Source of the DNA: Sphingopyxis sp.
Lineage (GTDB): Bacteria; Pseudomonadota; Alphaproteobacteria; Sphingomonadales; Sphingomonadaceae
Reading direction: 5' to 3'
NCBI GenBank assembly: GCA_013911715.1
Contig: JACEST010000041.1
Span: 1-14,439 of the forward strand
Length of the DNA: 14,439 nt
This document shows positions 1-6,950 of the stretch, in pieces. Positions within the stretch are counted from its first letter, which is position 1, and every line of letters begins with the position of its first letter. A program made the position numbers and the translations under genes. Under the pieces are notes generated by a model. That model was not told where the DNA came from. It made no database searches and saw nothing but the letters and a program-made list of their open reading frames with translations.

Positions 1-1
1 C

Positions 2-382
2 GGTAAGACGATGGAAGCAGCGCTTCAGGAATCGGCTGACATGCTGGCGACGCCCGAATTTCAGTTTTTCTGCATCACCATCGCCATTCAGCGCGAAACC
101 GGGGGCAACCTGGCCGAAACGCTGAACAATCTGTCGGACGTGCTGCGCAAACGCGCCCAGATGAAGCTGAAAATCCGCGCCATGTCGTCGGAAGCCAAGG
201 CGTCGGCCTATATCGTCGGCGCGCTGCCTTTCTTCGTGTTTGGCTTGGTGTGGACGATGAATCCCACTTATCTGGCAGGCTTTTTCTATGACGAACGCCT
301 GATCATCACCGGCATTGGCGGCATGGTGTGGATGGCAATCGGGGTTGGGATCATGGCCAAAATGATCAGCTTCGAAATCTGA
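2..382 (+). CDS. tadB: TadB, Tad pilus inner-membrane platform protein (3' part only)
   Basis: This is the C-terminal part of a type II secretion F-domain protein; the gene starts before the window. The frame is open from base 2 (G-K-T-M-E-A-A-L) and ends at TGA 380-382, giving 126 visible residues. The stretch ETGGNLAETLNNLSDVLRKR is typical of TadB: an F-domain helix followed by a basic segment. Two membrane segments follow, about ASAYIVGALPFFVFGLVW and LIITGIGGMVWMAIGVGIM, which matches the usual C-terminal end of the family. TadB and TadC form the membrane platform that works with the TadA ATPase to assemble Flp-type pili. The tadC gene begins 14 bases downstream, so the two are surely co-transcribed. 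The TadB rather than TadC assignment rests on its position before tadC and on the GGNLAE motif. The first ATG in frame (base 11) is internal and not the true start. Confidence 0.9.
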   Translation, partial: GKTMEAALQESADMLATPEFQFFCITIAIQRETGGNLAETLNNLSDVLRKRAQMKLKIRAMSSEAKASAYIVGALPFFVFGLVWTMNPTYLAGFFYDERLIITGIGGMVWMAIGVGIMAKMISFEI

Positions 383-396
383 CGGGGACTGCGACG

Positions 397-1422
397 ATGG
401 ACAATCTTACCCTCTTCGCGGCTTTTGGTGGCGCCTCGGCTGGCCCCAAGATTTTGGGCGTCGACGTTATCTGGGTGGCCTCGATGCTGGCGGCCGTCAG
501 CGTGGTCGCAGCCATGCTGGCAATTTATGGTGCCGTAACGGTGCGCGATCCGATGGCAAAGCGCGTCAAGGCGCTTAATGAACGACGCGAACAGCTCAAA
601 GCCGGGATCACGGCATCGACCGCCAAGCGCCGCGCTTCGCTGGTCCGCAAAAATGCGCATGCCGACAAGATGCGGCAAATGCTGTCGTCGATGAAGGTAT
701 TGCAGGACACCCAGATCAAGGAAGTCCAGCAGAAACTGGCGCAAGCCGGGATTCGTTCGAAGGATTTGGCCGTCGCGGTGATTTTTGGCCGCCTGATCCT
801 GCCTATCGTGCTGGGCATCATTGTCGCCGTAGCGGTCTATTTTACCGACACCTTCCCTGATTGGTCATCGACCAAGCGCAGCGGTGCGCTGATGGTGGCG
901 CTGCTGCTGGGCTATAAAGCGCCCGATCTGTGGGTGTCGAACAAGCGGAGCAAGCGCACCACTGCCTTGCGCAAGGGCCTGCCCGACGCGCTCGATCTGC
1001 TCGTGATTTGCGCCGAAGCCGGGCTGACGGTCGATGCGGCCTTCAGCCGCGTCGCCAAGGAACTGGGCCGGGCCTATCCCGAACTGGGCGAAGAATTTGC
1101 GCTGACATCGATCGAACTGGGCTTTCTGACCGAACGGCGCATGGCGTTCGAAAATCTGGCCTATCGCTGCGACCTGGAATCGGTGAAGGGCGTGGTCACG
1201 ACCATGATCCAGACCGAAAAATACGGCACTCCGCTGGCATCGGCGCTGCGCGTGCTGTCGGCCGAATTCCGCAACGAACGCATGATGCGCGCCGAGGAAA
1301 AGGCCGCGCGCCTGCCCGCGATCATGACCGTGCCGCTGATCCTGTTCATCCTGCCGGTGCTGTTCATCGTGATCCTGGGTCCGGCATCTTGTGCCCTGTC
1401 GGGCGCGCTCGGCAACATGTAA
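397..1422 (+). CDS. tadC: TadC, Tad pilus inner-membrane platform protein
   Basis: This is the second F-domain membrane protein of the Tad/Flp pilus system, 341 residues, within the usual TadC size. A start at ATG 397 is chosen because GGGGA lies about 8 bases upstream and the product begins MDNLTLFAAF; the open frame extends back to 328 but that part overlaps tadB. Membrane segments lie near residues 24-47, 126-149, 162-178 and 308-330. A basic, probably cytoplasmic stretch (50-125) follows the first. The F domain proper starts with LPDALDLLVICAEAGLTVD (195-213) and includes the acidic SIELGFLTERR region (238-248), both typical of TadC. It pairs with TadB to form the platform under the TadA ATPase. 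It is the last gene of this strand's run: a minus-strand gene converges on it, with a hairpin in the gap. Confidence 0.93.
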   Translation: MDNLTLFAAFGGASAGPKILGVDVIWVASMLAAVSVVAAMLAIYGAVTVRDPMAKRVKALNERREQLKAGITASTAKRRASLVRKNAHADKMRQMLSSMKVLQDTQIKEVQQKLAQAGIRSKDLAVAVIFGRLILPIVLGIIVAVAVYFTDTFPDWSSTKRSGALMVALLLGYKAPDLWVSNKRSKRTTALRKGLPDALDLLVICAEAGLTVDAAFSRVAKELGRAYPELGEEFALTSIELGFLTERRMAFENLAYRCDLESVKGVVTTMIQTEKYGTPLASALRVLSAEFRNERMMRAEEKAARLPAIMTVPLILFILPVLFIVILGPASCALSGALGNM

Positions 1423-1441
1423 CGCGAAGCGATGGCGATAC

Positions 1442-1471
1442 GGGCCGGTCCAGGGCAAGCTGGGCCGGCCT
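1442..1471. terminator. Hairpin between convergent tadC and FAH-family gene
   Basis: The arms GGCCGGTCCAG (1443-1453) and CTGGGCCGGCC (1460-1470) pair over 11 positions with one G-T wobble around a 6-base loop (GGCAAG); a further G-T pair closes at 1442/1471. It lies between the tadC stop (1422) and the stop of the opposing gene (1475), where a shared bidirectional terminator is expected. There is no strong T run on either side, so it could instead be an RNA 3'-end stabiliser or work with Rho. Confidence 0.5.
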
Positions 1472-1474
1472 TCG

Positions 1475-2476
1475 TCATTCTACCAACTGTTCGATGGCCC
1501 CGAAAATGCTGTGGTGGCGGTCGTCATCCATCCAGATGCGCACCATGTCGCCGGCGCGGAGAAACGGCGTTTGCGCTGCGCCAGTCAAAATGGCCTCGAC
1601 AGTCCGCACCTCGGCCAGACAGCTATAGCCGAGCCCGCCAGCGGAAATCGGCTGACCCGGTCCGCCGTCGGCACCGCGGTTCGAAACGGTGCCCGAACCG
1701 ATAATCGTCCCCGCCCCCAACCGCCGCGTTTTGGCGGCATGGGCAATCAGCTGGCCAAAGTCGAAGGTCATGTCGACCCCGGCGTCGGCCCGCCCGAGCG
1801 GCGTGCCGTTGAGATCGACGCACAGCGCGCCGTGCAGCTTGCCGCCGTCCCAGCGCGCACCCAGCGCGTCGGGCGTAACAAACACCGGGGAAAAGGCGCT
1901 CGACGGCTTGGACTGGAAAAAGCCGAAGCCCTTGGCCAACTCGTCGGGAATCAGACCGCGCAAGGACACATCATTGGTCAGGCCGATCAGTCGGATGAAA
2001 CCGCGCGCTGCTTCCTCCGTCACCCCCATCGGCACGTCGCCGGTGACGACCACGACTTCGGCCTCCATGTCACAGCCCCACGCGGGGTCGCCCGACGGGA
2101 TTGGATCGCGCGGCCCCAAAAAGGCATCGCTGCCGCCCTGATACATCAGCGGATCGTGCCAGAAGCTTGCGGGCATTTCGGCGCCGCGCGCCTGCCGCAC
2201 CAACGCTACATGGTTCACATAGGCGCTGCCGTCGGCCCATTGATAGGCGCGCGGCAACGGCGCAGCGGCGTCGCGTTCGTGAAAACGTTCGCGCGGGATG
2301 ACTTCGTGATTAAGGTCGGTGGCCAGCGCCAACAGGCGCGGCGCGGCGATGTCCCAGTCATCCAGTGCTGCTTGCATGGTGGGCGCGATATGATCCGCCG
2401 CAGCATACCAGGCCAAGTCGTCCGATACGACCACCAATGCGCCGTCGCGACCCGATTTGAGCGATGCTAATTTCAT
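1475..2476 (-). CDS. Fumarylacetoacetate hydrolase (FAH) family protein
   Basis: This 333-residue protein belongs to the FAH superfamily, metal-dependent enzymes that cleave or hydrate carbon-carbon bonds in beta-dicarbonyl compounds. Fumarylacetoacetase of tyrosine breakdown is the best-known member. The visible signs are the metal-ligand pair in CDMEAEVVVV (E138 and E140), a later Asp in LIGLTNDVSLR (D169), the conserved Lys in QSKPSSAFSP (K190), and GTIIGSGTVSN (256-266), the usual glycine-rich loop at the end of the catalytic domain. The start is ATG 2474-2476 with AGGGG six bases upstream; that site lies inside a hairpin (2481-2519). The gene is 42 bases downstream of the Tat-signal gene on the same strand and is probably co-transcribed with it. 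No other tyrosine-pathway genes are in view, so the substrate is unknown; I would not call it fumarylacetoacetase itself. Confidence 0.9.
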   Translation of the reverse strand: MKLASLKSGRDGALVVVSDDLAWYAAADHIAPTMQAALDDWDIAAPRLLALATDLNHEVIPRERFHERDAAAPLPRAYQWADGSAYVNHVALVRQARGAEMPASFWHDPLMYQGGSDAFLGPRDPIPSGDPAWGCDMEAEVVVVTGDVPMGVTEEAARGFIRLIGLTNDVSLRGLIPDELAKGFGFFQSKPSSAFSPVFVTPDALGARWDGGKLHGALCVDLNGTPLGRADAGVDMTFDFGQLIAHAAKTRRLGAGTIIGSGTVSNRGADGGPGQPISAGGLGYSCLAEVRTVEAILTGAAQTPFLRAGDMVRIWMDDDRHHSIFGAIEQLVE

Positions 2477-2480
2477 GTAT

Positions 2481-2519
2481 ATCCCCTGCCCCTGCGGCCT
2501 GCCGCCCCAGGGTGGGGAT
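2481..2519 (-). promoter_or_regulatory. Intercistronic hairpin covering the FAH-gene ribosome binding site
   Basis: The gap between the Tat-signal gene stop and the FAH start is almost all one imperfect stem-loop. ATCCCC (2481-2486) pairs with GGGGAT (2514-2519), CCCTG (2490-2494) with CAGGG (2508-2512), and GGC (2496-2498) with GCC (2504-2506). Read on the minus strand, the AGGGG ribosome binding site of the FAH gene (2487-2483) sits in the outer arm. It could mask the site, act as a weak terminator, or protect the upstream message. The structure is visible by eye; its function is inference. Confidence 0.45.
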
Positions 2520-2941
2520 CAGCGCGGCATCTGGATTGATGCGAAACAGGTAAAGCCGCTCTGCCCCGCCTGCAAGCGGCGGATATATTGCAGATAGGCC
2601 TGGCTCTGGTCACGCGTCGTGCCGGGCAGTGATCGGCCGCGAAACGCCGCCTTCACCTCTTCGCCGGTGAACGGGCGCGGAGCAGCAGGAAAGGCACCAG
2701 ACGTCCCCGGCGCAACAAGCCTGCCATAGGGATCGATAAATTGGCCCGCCCCACCGGGGCCCGGCACGGGGATCTGACAGTTCATCACAGACACAGCGGT
2801 CTGCGCCAGCGCAGGCCGGATCGTCAGCGCCGCCCCCACTCCGGCTGCGCCCAGCATCAGCACCCGGCGGCGCGCGGGCGCAGCATCGGTGCGATCTACC
2901 GCCTCGGGTGCGGCGCCATGGTCGGAAGGGTCTATCTCCAT
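2519..2941 (-). CDS. Small secreted protein with twin-arginine signal, function unknown
   Basis: This 140-residue protein is not recognised. It opens with an acidic, Ala-rich stretch (about 20 residues), then RRRVLMLGAAGVGAALTI, a twin-arginine type signal with a hydrophobic core, ending in RPALAQ where signal peptidase I would cut near residue 46. The mature part is only about 94 residues, Gly/Pro-rich at first (QIPVPGPGGAGQFIDPYGR), with two cysteines (C55 and C132) that could form a disulfide or bind a cofactor in the periplasm. A Tat signal suggests export in a folded state. The start is ATG 2939-2941, with AGGA about 8 bases upstream; a GTG just before it (2942-2944) would add one residue but sits too close to the AGGA. 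It is upstream of, and probably co-transcribed with, the FAH-family gene, and divergent from phoR across a gap of about 150 bases in which I see no convincing promoter. Confidence 0.72.
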   Translation of the reverse strand: MEIDPSDHGAAPEAVDRTDAAPARRRVLMLGAAGVGAALTIRPALAQTAVSVMNCQIPVPGPGGAGQFIDPYGRLVAPGTSGAFPAAPRPFTGEEVKAAFRGRSLPGTTRDQSQAYLQYIRRLQAGQSGFTCFASIQMPR

Positions 2942-3092
2942 CACGTCGTCCTACCGGATTGCGGCTTTCAAGCAAAGGCGCAGATTTCCAAGCCTCACCG
3001 TCTTTCCCATGATGGCACAATCGCGGTGCGACGGGTTAAGGTGTGCAAGCCCCTTGCGCACGGCACCGTGCCTGTGCCAGCGCATGCGGGCC

Positions 3093-4316
3093 ATGGACCG
3101 CGCCTCCTTTCATTTGCCACTCGCTGCGCTGTGCCTGGTCGCCGGGACCATCGCCGCATTGTTTATGGCCAGCGTGCCCGGCGCCGTCATCGTCATGGCG
3201 CTGGCAACATTGGCAGGCGTCGTGATCGTATCGCTGGGCGACCAGTCGCCAGCAACCGCCTCTTCGTTGCAAATTGCCCCCGTGCGGCAAACGGCGCTGT
3301 TCGACCATTCGGCGTTCCACACCCTGGTCGATAATGACGGGCGCGCTGTGCTTGGCCTGTCCGGCATGCGCATCGCGCTCGCCAATGACGCCGCCTTGAC
3401 CTTGCTGGGCAGCCATATTTCGGGCGTCGATGTGCGCACCGCGATCCGCAACCCGGCAGTCATCGACGCGCTGCTGCGCTGTATCCGCCAGGGCGACGCA
3501 GCGACGGTCGATGTGGTGGATTTCCAGCAGGCGGGCGACCGCTGGCAAATCGGTATCGTCAACCTTGGTGACAACCAGAATTTGCTGATGCTCGACGATC
3601 GTTCGGCGATCGACGCGGCTGACCGGATGCGGTCGGATTTTGTTGCCAATGCCAGCCACGAACTGCGCACGCCGCTGGCGGCTATTTTGGGCTATGTCGA
3701 AACGCTCGGCCATCTCGATCCCAGCGAGGCCGAACCGGTCATGCAGCGCTTTCTGGGCATCATCGACCGCGAAGCGCGGCGGATGCAGCAACTCGTCGCT
3801 GACCTGATTTCAATCTCGCGGATCGAGGCTGACCGCTATCGCCGTCCGACAGCAACGGTTGATCTGGCCGAAGTGGTGCAGCGGGCGCTGGCTGACATCC
3901 GCGCCGCCGATCCCGCGCGCGGGGCTGACCTGACGCTCGACAGCGTCGCCAGCGCCCCAATGCCTGGCGACACGGCGCAACTGACCCAGATGGTCCACAA
4001 TATAGTGGGCAATGCCATGAAATATGGGCGCGCAGGCACGCCTGTCACTGTGCAGTTGGCCAGCGAGGGCCGCAGTTGGTCGTTATCGGTCAGCGACGTT
4101 GGCGACGGCATAGCGCCCGAACATCTGCCGCGGCTGACCGAACGATTTTATCGTGTCGACGATGCGCGCAGCCGCGCGGTCGGCGGCACTGGACTCGGCC
4201 TCGCCATCGTCAAACATATTGCCGAACGCCATCGCGCGCGGCTCAACATCGACAGCGAAGTGGGCAAGGGCAGCACGGTCAGGCTGGTGTTGCCCATGTC
4301 GGCCAGCGAAGGATAA
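3093..4316 (+). CDS. phoR: PhoR, phosphate-regulon sensor histidine kinase
   Basis: This is the membrane histidine kinase that phosphorylates PhoB when phosphate is scarce; 407 residues from ATG 3093. The order is two close membrane segments (about 7-24 and 30-48) with almost no periplasmic loop, a PAS-like domain (about 74-168), the H box FVANASHELRTPLAAILGY with His189, the N box HNIVGNAMKYG (302-312), the G1 box SDVGDGI (334-340), the F box RFYRV (351-355) and the G2 box GGTGLGL (364-370). No kinase motif is missing. The tiny periplasmic part fits the view that PhoR reads Pst and PhoU rather than phosphate itself. The start is uncertain: the ribosome binding site is weak, and ATG 3084 is a close alternative. 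The open frame runs further upstream but the extra sequence is not protein-like. A small perfect palindrome (3058-3071) lies in the leader. pstS follows after 117 bases with a Pho box between. Confidence 0.93.
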   Translation: MDRASFHLPLAALCLVAGTIAALFMASVPGAVIVMALATLAGVVIVSLGDQSPATASSLQIAPVRQTALFDHSAFHTLVDNDGRAVLGLSGMRIALANDAALTLLGSHISGVDVRTAIRNPAVIDALLRCIRQGDAATVDVVDFQQAGDRWQIGIVNLGDNQNLLMLDDRSAIDAADRMRSDFVANASHELRTPLAAILGYVETLGHLDPSEAEPVMQRFLGIIDREARRMQQLVADLISISRIEADRYRRPTATVDLAEVVQRALADIRAADPARGADLTLDSVASAPMPGDTAQLTQMVHNIVGNAMKYGRAGTPVTVQLASEGRSWSLSVSDVGDGIAPEHLPRLTERFYRVDDARSRAVGGTGLGLAIVKHIAERHRARLNIDSEVGKGSTVRLVLPMSASEG

Positions 4317-4342
4317 GCAATATTTCAATTAAGTGACACATC

Positions 4343-4360
4343 TCGTCATCAAAGCGTCAT
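4343..4360 (+). promoter_or_regulatory. Pho box (PhoB binding site) upstream of pstS
   Basis: Two direct repeats, TCGTCAT (4343-4349) and GCGTCAT (4354-4360), are separated by CAAA, giving the exact 11-base period and the 7-4-7 layout of a Pho box; each half matches CTGTCAT at the last five bases. It lies 73 bases before the pstS start. A GTGACA just upstream (4333-4338) is TGTCAC on the other strand and might add a further contact. No clear -10 hexamer is seen after it. Control by PhoB is inferred from the motif and the neighbours. Confidence 0.75.
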
Positions 4361-4433
4361 GTCTCCGGCAGATGGCCCGAGCATCGAATCACTGCGTCGC
4401 ACGACGGTGCCCCATCGCTATCAGGAGATTTCC

Positions 4434-5474
4434 ATGCTCAAGAAAATTGCGCTTCTTGCAACTTCGGTGCTGGCTCTTTCGGCCTGTCAGGATCAGGCCT
4501 CGTCGGGCGGGGCGGCGCGCGATGCCATTCGCGCGGTCGGCTCATCGACCGTCTATCCCTTTGCGACCGTGGTCGGCGAACGCTTTGCCGAAACGACCGG
4601 CATGAAAAAACCACAGATCGAATCGACCGGCACTGGCGGCGGGCTCGAACGTTTTTGTGCGGGCGTGGGCCCCGAAACGCCCGACATCGCCAACGCATCG
4701 CGCCGGATGAAAAAATCCGAATTTGAAAAATGCAAGGCCAACGGTGTTACCGATATTATCGAAATTCAAATCGGCTTTGACGGCCTGGCCTTTGGCGAAG
4801 CCAAGGCGGGTCCTGGCATCACGCTGACGCTGGAAGATATTTACAAGGCGCTGGCCGCCGAACCCTATGGCAAACCCAACACCACCAAGACCTGGAAAGA
4901 CGTCAACCCGGCGCTGCCAGCTGTGGCGATTTCAGTTTTTGGCCCGCCGTCGACATCGGGCACCTATGACAGTTTCAAGGAATTGCTGCTGGTCGCCGGA
5001 TGTGACCAGAACGCAGAGATGAAGGCATTGAAGGCGAGCGATGCCGACCGGCATGACCAGATTTGCGGCACGCTGCGCGGCGCGCCCTTTTATGTCGAGC
5101 AAGGCGAAAATGATAATCTGATCATTTCCAAGCTCGACAAAAACCCCTCCAGCCTTGGTGCCTTCGGCTTCAGCTATCTCAACAGCAATGTCGACAAGAT
5201 CAAGGCGATCCCGATCGGCGGCGTCGAACCCAGCATCGAGACCATTGGCAACGGCACCTATCCCGGTTCACGCGCCATGTTCGTCTATGTGAAAAAAGCG
5301 CACGTCGGGGTGATCCCTGGGCTGATGGAATATATCGCGGAATTCGCCAAGGCCTCAGCCAGCGGCGGCTATCTGGGCAGCCGCGGCCTGATCCCGCCGA
5401 CGAGCAAACAGGCAGCAACCGTCGCCGAAACGCTGACCGCACGGACCGTCATGAATGGTACCGGGCTGAAATAA
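4434..5474 (+). CDS. pstS: PstS, phosphate-binding lipoprotein of the Pst transporter
   Basis: This is the periplasmic phosphate-binding component of the high-affinity ABC phosphate importer. The start at ATG 4434 is secure: AGGAGA lies five bases upstream. The 346-residue product begins with a lipoprotein signal, MLKKIALLATSVLALSAC, with the lipobox LSAC and lipid-modified C18, so it should be anchored in a membrane rather than freely soluble, unlike the E. coli protein. Phosphate-contact segments are RAVGSSTVYPF (33-43), STGTGGGLERF (64-74) and GPPSTSGTYDSF (170-181), the usual loops of the family. The length is normal. Four further cysteines (75, 100, 190, 211) could form disulfides. It is the first gene after the Pho box and so probably the most strongly induced; a hairpin lies just after its stop, before pstC. 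Confidence 0.96.
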   Translation: MLKKIALLATSVLALSACQDQASSGGAARDAIRAVGSSTVYPFATVVGERFAETTGMKKPQIESTGTGGGLERFCAGVGPETPDIANASRRMKKSEFEKCKANGVTDIIEIQIGFDGLAFGEAKAGPGITLTLEDIYKALAAEPYGKPNTTKTWKDVNPALPAVAISVFGPPSTSGTYDSFKELLLVAGCDQNAEMKALKASDADRHDQICGTLRGAPFYVEQGENDNLIISKLDKNPSSLGAFGFSYLNSNVDKIKAIPIGGVEPSIETIGNGTYPGSRAMFVYVKKAHVGVIPGLMEYIAEFAKASASGGYLGSRGLIPPTSKQAATVAETLTARTVMNGTGLK

Positions 5475-5483
5475 TCACGCCGC

Positions 5484-5510
5484 AGCCGGTCCATGATTGG
5501 GGGGCCGGCT
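5484..5510 (+). promoter_or_regulatory. Hairpin in the pstS-pstC gap
   Basis: AGCCGGTCC (5484-5492) pairs with GGGCCGGCT (5502-5510) over nine positions with one G-T wobble and a nine-base loop. It starts ten bases after the pstS stop and is not followed by a T run. Such a structure could protect the 3' end of pstS mRNA or cause partial termination, so that PstS is made in excess over PstCAB; E. coli also has structured sequence between these genes. The pairing is seen; the role is inferred. Confidence 0.5.
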
Positions 5511-5573
5511 CCACGCGGTTGGCGTAGCATGATAACCGAGCAGTTGAGCGGCAAGGGGTTATAACCGGGGCAT

Positions 5574-6950
5574 ATGGGCGGCATTACCTTCATCCTGTCA
5601 TTGCTGATCTTTGGCCTCGGCATTGTCGGCTGGCTGACAGCCCGCGCGCGCGCGGCCATGCTGGCGCGGCGCCCCGACGGCCGCTTGCACAGCCTGCCCA
5701 GCTATCACGGCTGGTATGTCGCCTTGTGGCTGGTGGTGCCGGCCGCCTTGTTCCTGACGCTTTGGAACAATATTACCCCGGCGCTGATCACCAATGATGT
5801 GCTGACGACATCTGCTGCCCGCGACCTTCCGCCGCCAGGCTTTGAACGCGCCGCAATTTTGGGTGAAGCGCGTCAAATCGCCAAGGGCAAGCAGAGCATC
5901 GCCGTCAATCCCGCTGCCGGGCCGCTGGTCGCGCCCTATCGCGATTCTATCGCGAAATTCCGGACCATCAGCATCATCGCGACGATCGCATTGTTGCTTG
6001 CGGGCGGCGCTTATGCATTCAGCCGGATTAAACCGCAGTTTCGCGCCCGCACACGCGTTGAACGGGTGGTGATGGTGCTGTTGTTCGCGGCGTCGCTCGT
6101 GGCAATTTTGACGACCTTTGGCATTGTCCTGTCGCTCTTGTTCGAATCGCTGCGCTTTTTCGCGCTTGTGCCGCCGTCGGAACTGTTGTTCGGAACCACT
6201 TGGAAACCCGAAACCGGGGCGGCGGAGCCCGACACTTTCGGGGCGATTCCGCTGTTCTGGGGCACGATCCTGATTGGTGCGATCATCGCCATGATTGTCG
6301 CCATACCCATCGGGATGATGAGCGCCATTTATCTGACCCAATATGCCCAGCCCAAGGTGCGGCAATGGGTCAAACCGATGCTCGAAATCCTGGCCGGGGT
6401 GCCAACGGTGGTTTATGGCTATTTCGCCGCGCTGACCGTGGCACCGGCCTTTCGCAACTTTGCCGTGATGCTCGGCATCCCCAATGCCAGCACCGAAAGC
6501 GCGCTCGCCGCAGGGGTGGTGATGGGCATCATGATCATTCCATTTGTCTCGTCGATGGCCGACGACAGTATCAACGCCGTGCCGCAGGCGATGCGCGACG
6601 GTAGCCTCGCGCTCGGCGCAACTTCGAACGAAACCATTCGCCAGGTGTTGATTCCCGCCGCGTTGCCCGGCGTGATGGGCGGCATCTTGCTCGCGGTCAG
6701 CCGCGCGATTGGCGAAACGATGATCGTCGTGATGGCGGCGGGATTGTCGGCCAGCCTGACCGCCAACCCCTTTGCCAGCGTCACCACGGTCACTGCCCAG
6801 ATCGTCAAGCTGCTCACCGGCGACCAGGAATTTGACAGCGCCAAAACGCTGGCGGCGTTCGCGCTCGGTCTGGTGTTGTTCGTGGTAACCCTGCTGCTCA
6901 ACATCGTCGCGCTGCGCATCGTCAAAAAATATCGGGAAGCCTATGAATAG
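5574..6950 (+). CDS. pstC: PstC, phosphate ABC transporter permease (long form)
   Basis: This is one of the two membrane permeases through which phosphate passes. At 458 residues it is clearly longer than the E. coli protein (about 320). The extra N-terminal part has membrane segments near 2-20 and 47-64, a soluble stretch (65-128) and another segment (about 131-150). The permease core follows: segments near 165-190, 226-255 and onward, the EAA loop ALGATSNETIRQVLIPAALP (346-365) that contacts PstB, and RAIGE (377-381), the charged motif conserved in Pst permeases. Such long forms are, as I recall, usual in alphaproteobacteria. The start at ATG 5574 has GGGG only three bases upstream, a short spacing, and a perfect palindrome GGTTATAACC just before it. 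The 3' end overlaps the pstA start by eight bases, so the two are translationally coupled. Confidence 0.95.
   Translation: MGGITFILSLLIFGLGIVGWLTARARAAMLARRPDGRLHSLPSYHGWYVALWLVVPAALFLTLWNNITPALITNDVLTTSAARDLPPPGFERAAILGEARQIAKGKQSIAVNPAAGPLVAPYRDSIAKFRTISIIATIALLLAGGAYAFSRIKPQFRARTRVERVVMVLLFAASLVAILTTFGIVLSLLFESLRFFALVPPSELLFGTTWKPETGAAEPDTFGAIPLFWGTILIGAIIAMIVAIPIGMMSAIYLTQYAQPKVRQWVKPMLEILAGVPTVVYGYFAALTVAPAFRNFAVMLGIPNASTESALAAGVVMGIMIIPFVSSMADDSINAVPQAMRDGSLALGATSNETIRQVLIPAALPGVMGGILLAVSRAIGETMIVVMAAGLSASLTANPFASVTTVTAQIVKLLTGDQEFDSAKTLAAFALGLVLFVVTLLLNIVALRIVKKYREAYE

Noticed and set aside
3058..3071. GCACGG-CA-CCGTGC palindrome upstream of phoR as an operator
   Set aside because: It is short, in GC-rich sequence, and no promoter could be placed around it; recorded only as a note in the phoR entry.
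2889..3092. Upstream extension of the phoR frame
   Set aside because: It overlaps the divergent Tat-signal gene, and the added residues (many Cys, Arg, Pro) do not resemble a PhoR N terminus.
5595..5601. A perfect CTGTCAT half-site at the start of pstC
   Set aside because: There is no partner repeat 11 bases on either side and it lies in coding sequence (codons for I-L-S-L); chance is more likely than a second Pho box.
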